DNA from: Candidatus Kuenenia stuttgartensis
Lineage (GTDB): Bacteria > Pseudomonadota > Alphaproteobacteria > SMXS01
NCBI GenBank assembly: GCA_943329845.2
Contig: CALQFM020000006.1
Location: 25,336 to 89,335 of the forward strand
Length of the DNA: 64,000 nucleotides
Direction of reading: 5' to 3'
In this document: positions 61,905-64,000 of the stretch, one piece after another
How positions within the stretch are numbered: position 1 is the first letter of the stretch
How the letters are laid out: every line of letters starts with the position of its first letter
Position numbers and translations under genes: made by a program
Notes under the pieces: model-generated
Told to the model about the DNA's origin: nothing
Database searches by the model: none
Seen by the model: the letters and a program-made list of their open reading frames with translations, nothing else

Positions 61905-61929
61905 GGAACTTCCGCCAAGCCGACCGGTT
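61905..61929 (+). promoter_or_regulatory. EcfG-type promoter, HWE kinase
   Basis: GGAAC (61905-61909), 16 bases, GGTT (61926-61929); about 180 bases before the kinase start chosen here. Confidence 0.45.
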
Positions 61930-62108
61930 GTATACTAGGGTCGCGGCACACGAGGGCCGGCGGCCCGTGTCGGGTGGCCGCAGGAACTTCGGCCAAGGGG
62001 CAAGATCAAGAATGGTCCAGTCAGCCGGCCCACGCGGCCGGTAGGACATGGCGAAAAAATGGGACACCGGTGGTTACCGCCTTCTCGGAGGCACAGAACG
62101 GGCTCGAC

Positions 62109-63536
62109 ATGAAACAGGCCGACGGGAGCGCCCAGTTGTTCCCAAAAGATGCATTACGGCTTTTGCCGACGGCGGCCTGCGTCTGTGACGCCCAGGGCCG
62201 CATCGTCGATTGCAACGACAAAGCCATCGGTCTGTGGGGCCGCGCGCCTGCGCCGGGCGACACGTGGGAAACCGTATCGGGCGACAGCAGTCAACAAACC
62301 CGCAACTTCCAGTTACTGCTCGAAGCAGGCCGCCCGCAGGCGAACGCCGCCCTTGTTGTGCGAATCGCTCCGGAGGTCGGCTCCCTCATTCTCGCCAACT
62401 CCGAGCCCCTGTGGGACGGCGACGAACGGGTGGGATCGATCGTGACTTTCCAGCAGTCCCCTGGTTCCGCCAGCGGCCGCGCGGTCCTATGGGAAACGCT
62501 CGACGTGCTGCCGGCGGCGATCTACACCACCGATGCCGAGGGACGCATCACCTTCTTCAACAAGGCGGCCGCCGATCTTTGGGGCGCAACGCCCGAAATA
62601 GGTGCCAGCCTCTGGTGCGGTTCCTGGAAACTCTACCGCCCCGATGGCTCTCTGCTACCCCTCGATCAATGTCCGATGGCGGTCGCGATACGCGAGCGCC
62701 GTCCGGTTCGCGACGTCGAGGCCATCCTGGAACGGCCGGACGGCTCGCGGGTGGCGATCCTGCCCCATCCGACGCCGCTCTATGACCCGTCGGGCGCCTT
62801 CGTTGGCGCGATCAACATGCTGGTCGACATCACCCACCAGAAGGTGGCCGACGAACGCCACATCCTGTTCGCGCGCGAGCTCAACCACCGGGTGAAGAAT
62901 GCGCTGGCGACGGTGTATGCCATCGCGATGCAGACGCTTCGCTACACGGACTCGCTCGACTCGTTTCGCGAATCGTTCAGTAGCCGCCTGCTGGCGCTCA
63001 GCGGGGCGCACGACCTGCTGGTGCGCTGCCAGTGGCAGGAGACGCCGCTGAAGACCATCATCGCCGAGGCGCTGTCTTCCTTCGGCCCGGGGCGGCTCGA
63101 CGTCGAAGGCGACGAGGCCGAGTTCGGCCCACGCGCCACGCTCACCCTGGCCATGACGTTCCATGAACTGGTCACCAACGCGACCCGGTTCGGCGCCCTG
63201 GCGAATGCCGATGGCCGGATATCGATTCGCTGGCAGGTTTCGACCGACAGCGAAGGAGAACGGAAAGTTTCGCTGAGCTGGCGCGAAGCCGGCGGCCCCG
63301 TGGTCGATGCGGCAGCGCAAACAGGCTTCGGCTCGCGGCTGATCAACCACAACCTGATGGCGCTGGGCGGCTCGTTTCACGCCGAATTTGCGCGCGACGG
63401 CCTACGCTGTGAAATGGTGTTCCCGGTGATCAACGAAGCGCCGGGCTGGCCCCCGGCGAAGCCGTCTATTTCTTCGACGGTTCGTCCTTCAGGCGCGACA
63501 GCAGATCCAGCATCTCCTGGGGGACAGGTTCTTTGA
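62109..63536 (+). CDS. HWE-family histidine kinase with PAS domains
   Basis: A 475-residue soluble kinase. Two PAS-like domains lie at about 12-110 and 130-245 (LLPTAACVCDAQGRIVDCND; VLPAAIYTTDAEGRITFFNK). The HWE module follows: H260 in ELNHRVKNALATVYAIAMQT, the N-box MTFHELVTNATRFGAL, and the W-x-E motif SWREAGG. HWE kinases phosphorylate PhyR and related regulators. The first 70 codons of the open frame (from 61896) are probably untranslated; ATG 62109 is the first Met close to the PAS domain, but a GTG at 62067 is possible. The last 24 codons run antisense over nepR and look non-native. Confidence 0.88.
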   Translation: MKQADGSAQLFPKDALRLLPTAACVCDAQGRIVDCNDKAIGLWGRAPAPGDTWETVSGDSSQQTRNFQLLLEAGRPQANAALVVRIAPEVGSLILANSEPLWDGDERVGSIVTFQQSPGSASGRAVLWETLDVLPAAIYTTDAEGRITFFNKAAADLWGATPEIGASLWCGSWKLYRPDGSLLPLDQCPMAVAIRERRPVRDVEAILERPDGSRVAILPHPTPLYDPSGAFVGAINMLVDITHQKVADERHILFARELNHRVKNALATVYAIAMQTLRYTDSLDSFRESFSSRLLALSGAHDLLVRCQWQETPLKTIIAEALSSFGPGRLDVEGDEAEFGPRATLTLAMTFHELVTNATRFGALANADGRISIRWQVSTDSEGERKVSLSWREAGGPVVDAAAQTGFGSRLINHNLMALGGSFHAEFARDGLRCEMVFPVINEAPGWPPAKPSISSTVRPSGATADPASPGGQVL

Positions 63537-63630
63537 CGACCTCGTCATACAGCTGCCGGAGATTGTCGCCCAAGCGCTTGCGCTTCTCGGGCCTGCCGCT
63601 CCCGGAGTCCTTGCCTTGCGTCACGTTCAC
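63466..63630 (-). CDS. nepR: NepR anti-sigma factor (GTG start)
   Basis: A 54-residue protein read on the minus strand. The core LGDNLRQLYDEVVKEPVP followed by a LDLLSRL helix is the NepR signature: two amphipathic helices joined by the EPVP linker, which clamp EcfG and are captured by PhyR. The start is GTG 63630; a second GTG at 63624 has AGG five bases upstream. Its 3' end overlaps the kinase gene by 71 bases. Divergent from phyR. Confidence 0.9.
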   Translation of the reverse strand: MNVTQGKDSGSGRPEKRKRLGDNLRQLYDEVVKEPVPQEMLDLLSRLKDEPSKK

Positions 63631-63768
63631 CTGCCCTGTCAGCGCCCGAATGCCGGTTCTTGCTTCGTCCGATTATCAGCCCGATAGCGAAAACGGGTCA
63701 ATGACTGAACGCTTGCATCCCCACGACTCAAGGTCTTCACTCGTGGTGAAGCCCGTCGCGGCTACTAT

Positions 63769-63793
63769 AACTCGAAAATACACGGAGAGTTCC
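63769..63793 (-). promoter_or_regulatory. EcfG-type promoter, nepR
   Basis: On the minus strand GGAAC (63793-63789), 16 bases, AGTT (63772-63769); it overlaps the ribosome site of phyR on the other strand. Same spacing and -10 as the response-regulator promoter. Confidence 0.45.
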
Positions 63794-63794
63794 C

Positions 63795-63818
63795 ATGTCG
63801 CTCGCAGCTGACCTAGCC
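63795..63818 (+). pseudogene. phyR: phyR start, interrupted after eight codons
   Basis: GGAGAG five bases upstream, then ATG and codons for MSLAADLA. PhyR proteins characteristically begin MSL....LAPHLPYLRRFARAL and are encoded divergently next to nepR, exactly this position. After codon eight the frame continues with unrelated residues to a stop at about 63866. The remainder is either beyond an inserted element outside the window or lost. Confidence 0.65.
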
Positions 63819-64000
63819 TGTCTTATTCATGAGGCGTTTGGCCCGGGCTCTTACAGCTTGGTTTGAGGTTTTGCGCTTTACGCGGGACGCAGCTTCTGGT
63901 GGCGCTGGGAGCGGCGCGATTTTTAGGGTTTGGCGTGGTTGCGGGGACAGGTTCTGATCGGCGGCACGGCCGCGTCGGCTACGGGCTTGCGGTGCGCAAG
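63813..64000 (-). mobile_element. End of a probable insertion sequence, with transposase C-terminus
   Basis: Starting at or near CTAG (63813-63816), with TCTTATTCATGAGG just inside, the DNA no longer fits phyR. On the minus strand an open frame of 61 codons enters from the right window edge and stops exactly at the junction (TAG 63815-63813), with a basic tail (SNQAVRARAKRLMNKTG) typical of transposase ends. The family is not certain; the terminus reminds me of IS1380-type ends. The rest of the element lies beyond the window. Confidence 0.45.

Noticed and set aside
1..64000. tRNA, rRNA, CRISPR array or replication origin
   Set aside because: No cloverleaf, rRNA-like block, regularly spaced repeats or DnaA-box cluster could be recognised by eye.

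Overview
The window is GC-rich, densely coded DNA from an alphaproteobacterium with a broad catabolic repertoire. The lineage call rests on a general stress response locus of the EcfG/NepR/PhyR type with an HWE-family kinase at the right end, plus DUF4169 and DUF1223 proteins. TonB-dependent uptake, three Rieske oxygenases, a P450, many short-chain dehydrogenases and SnoaL/NTF2-like proteins suggest an environmental degrader. I cannot fix the order or genus. I see no rRNA, tRNA or CRISPR array.

Layout. 1-12 kb: scattered catabolic and housekeeping genes (SDR end, ABM monooxygenase, beta-propeller, cupin, VOC, LD-transpeptidase-like protein, cyclase, DUF808, AI-2E transporter, OYE-type flavoenzyme, SMP-30 lactonase, SnoaL). 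12.2-15.5 kb: a two-gene amino-acid-type ABC system in which substrate-binding lobes are fused to the permease and the ATPase carries an extra RsbW-like domain. 15.6-24.7 kb: a catabolic island. Its minus-strand operon is Rieske oxygenase, SDR, SnoaL protein, amidohydrolase; on the plus strand follow a TetR regulator, an SDR, a TonB receptor and an FMN hydroxyacid oxidase. Three of its promoters share one operator-like element. 24.7-28.9 kb: a block with more relaxed codon use (di-haem peroxidase lipoprotein, cytochrome b561, MgtC/DUF4010 protein) that looks inserted. 28.9-32.5 kb: a second, paralogous Rieske/SDR module with a metallo-hydrolase and an ABM protein.

32.5-43 kb: a hybrid histidine kinase, two overlapping adenylate-forming ligases, a GMC oxidoreductase, a SnoaL protein, a perfect 27-bp inverted repeat, an SRPBCC/crotonase pair and a third Rieske oxygenase. 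43-47.8 kb: an AmmeMemoRadiSam locus (MEMO-AMMECR1 fusion divergent from its radical SAM enzyme) running into a GH13 alpha-glucosidase and a SnoaL protein. 47.8-58.7 kb: MFS exporter, DUF1223, amidohydrolase, solute-binding protein, SDRs, cold-shock protein with a clear terminator, small unknown genes, a transglutaminase-like protein and a P450/SDR pair.

58.8-64 kb: a signalling cluster made of a CHASE3 hybrid kinase, an EcfG-type sigma factor, a single-domain response regulator, an HWE kinase, nepR (minus strand, 54 codons) and the first eight codons of phyR. Four GGAAC-N16-NGTT-like promoters serve it. phyR is interrupted after about eight codons by what looks like the end of an insertion sequence that runs off the window. 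In the standard model PhyR sequesters NepR to free EcfG, so this strain's stress response may be locked off unless another phyR exists.
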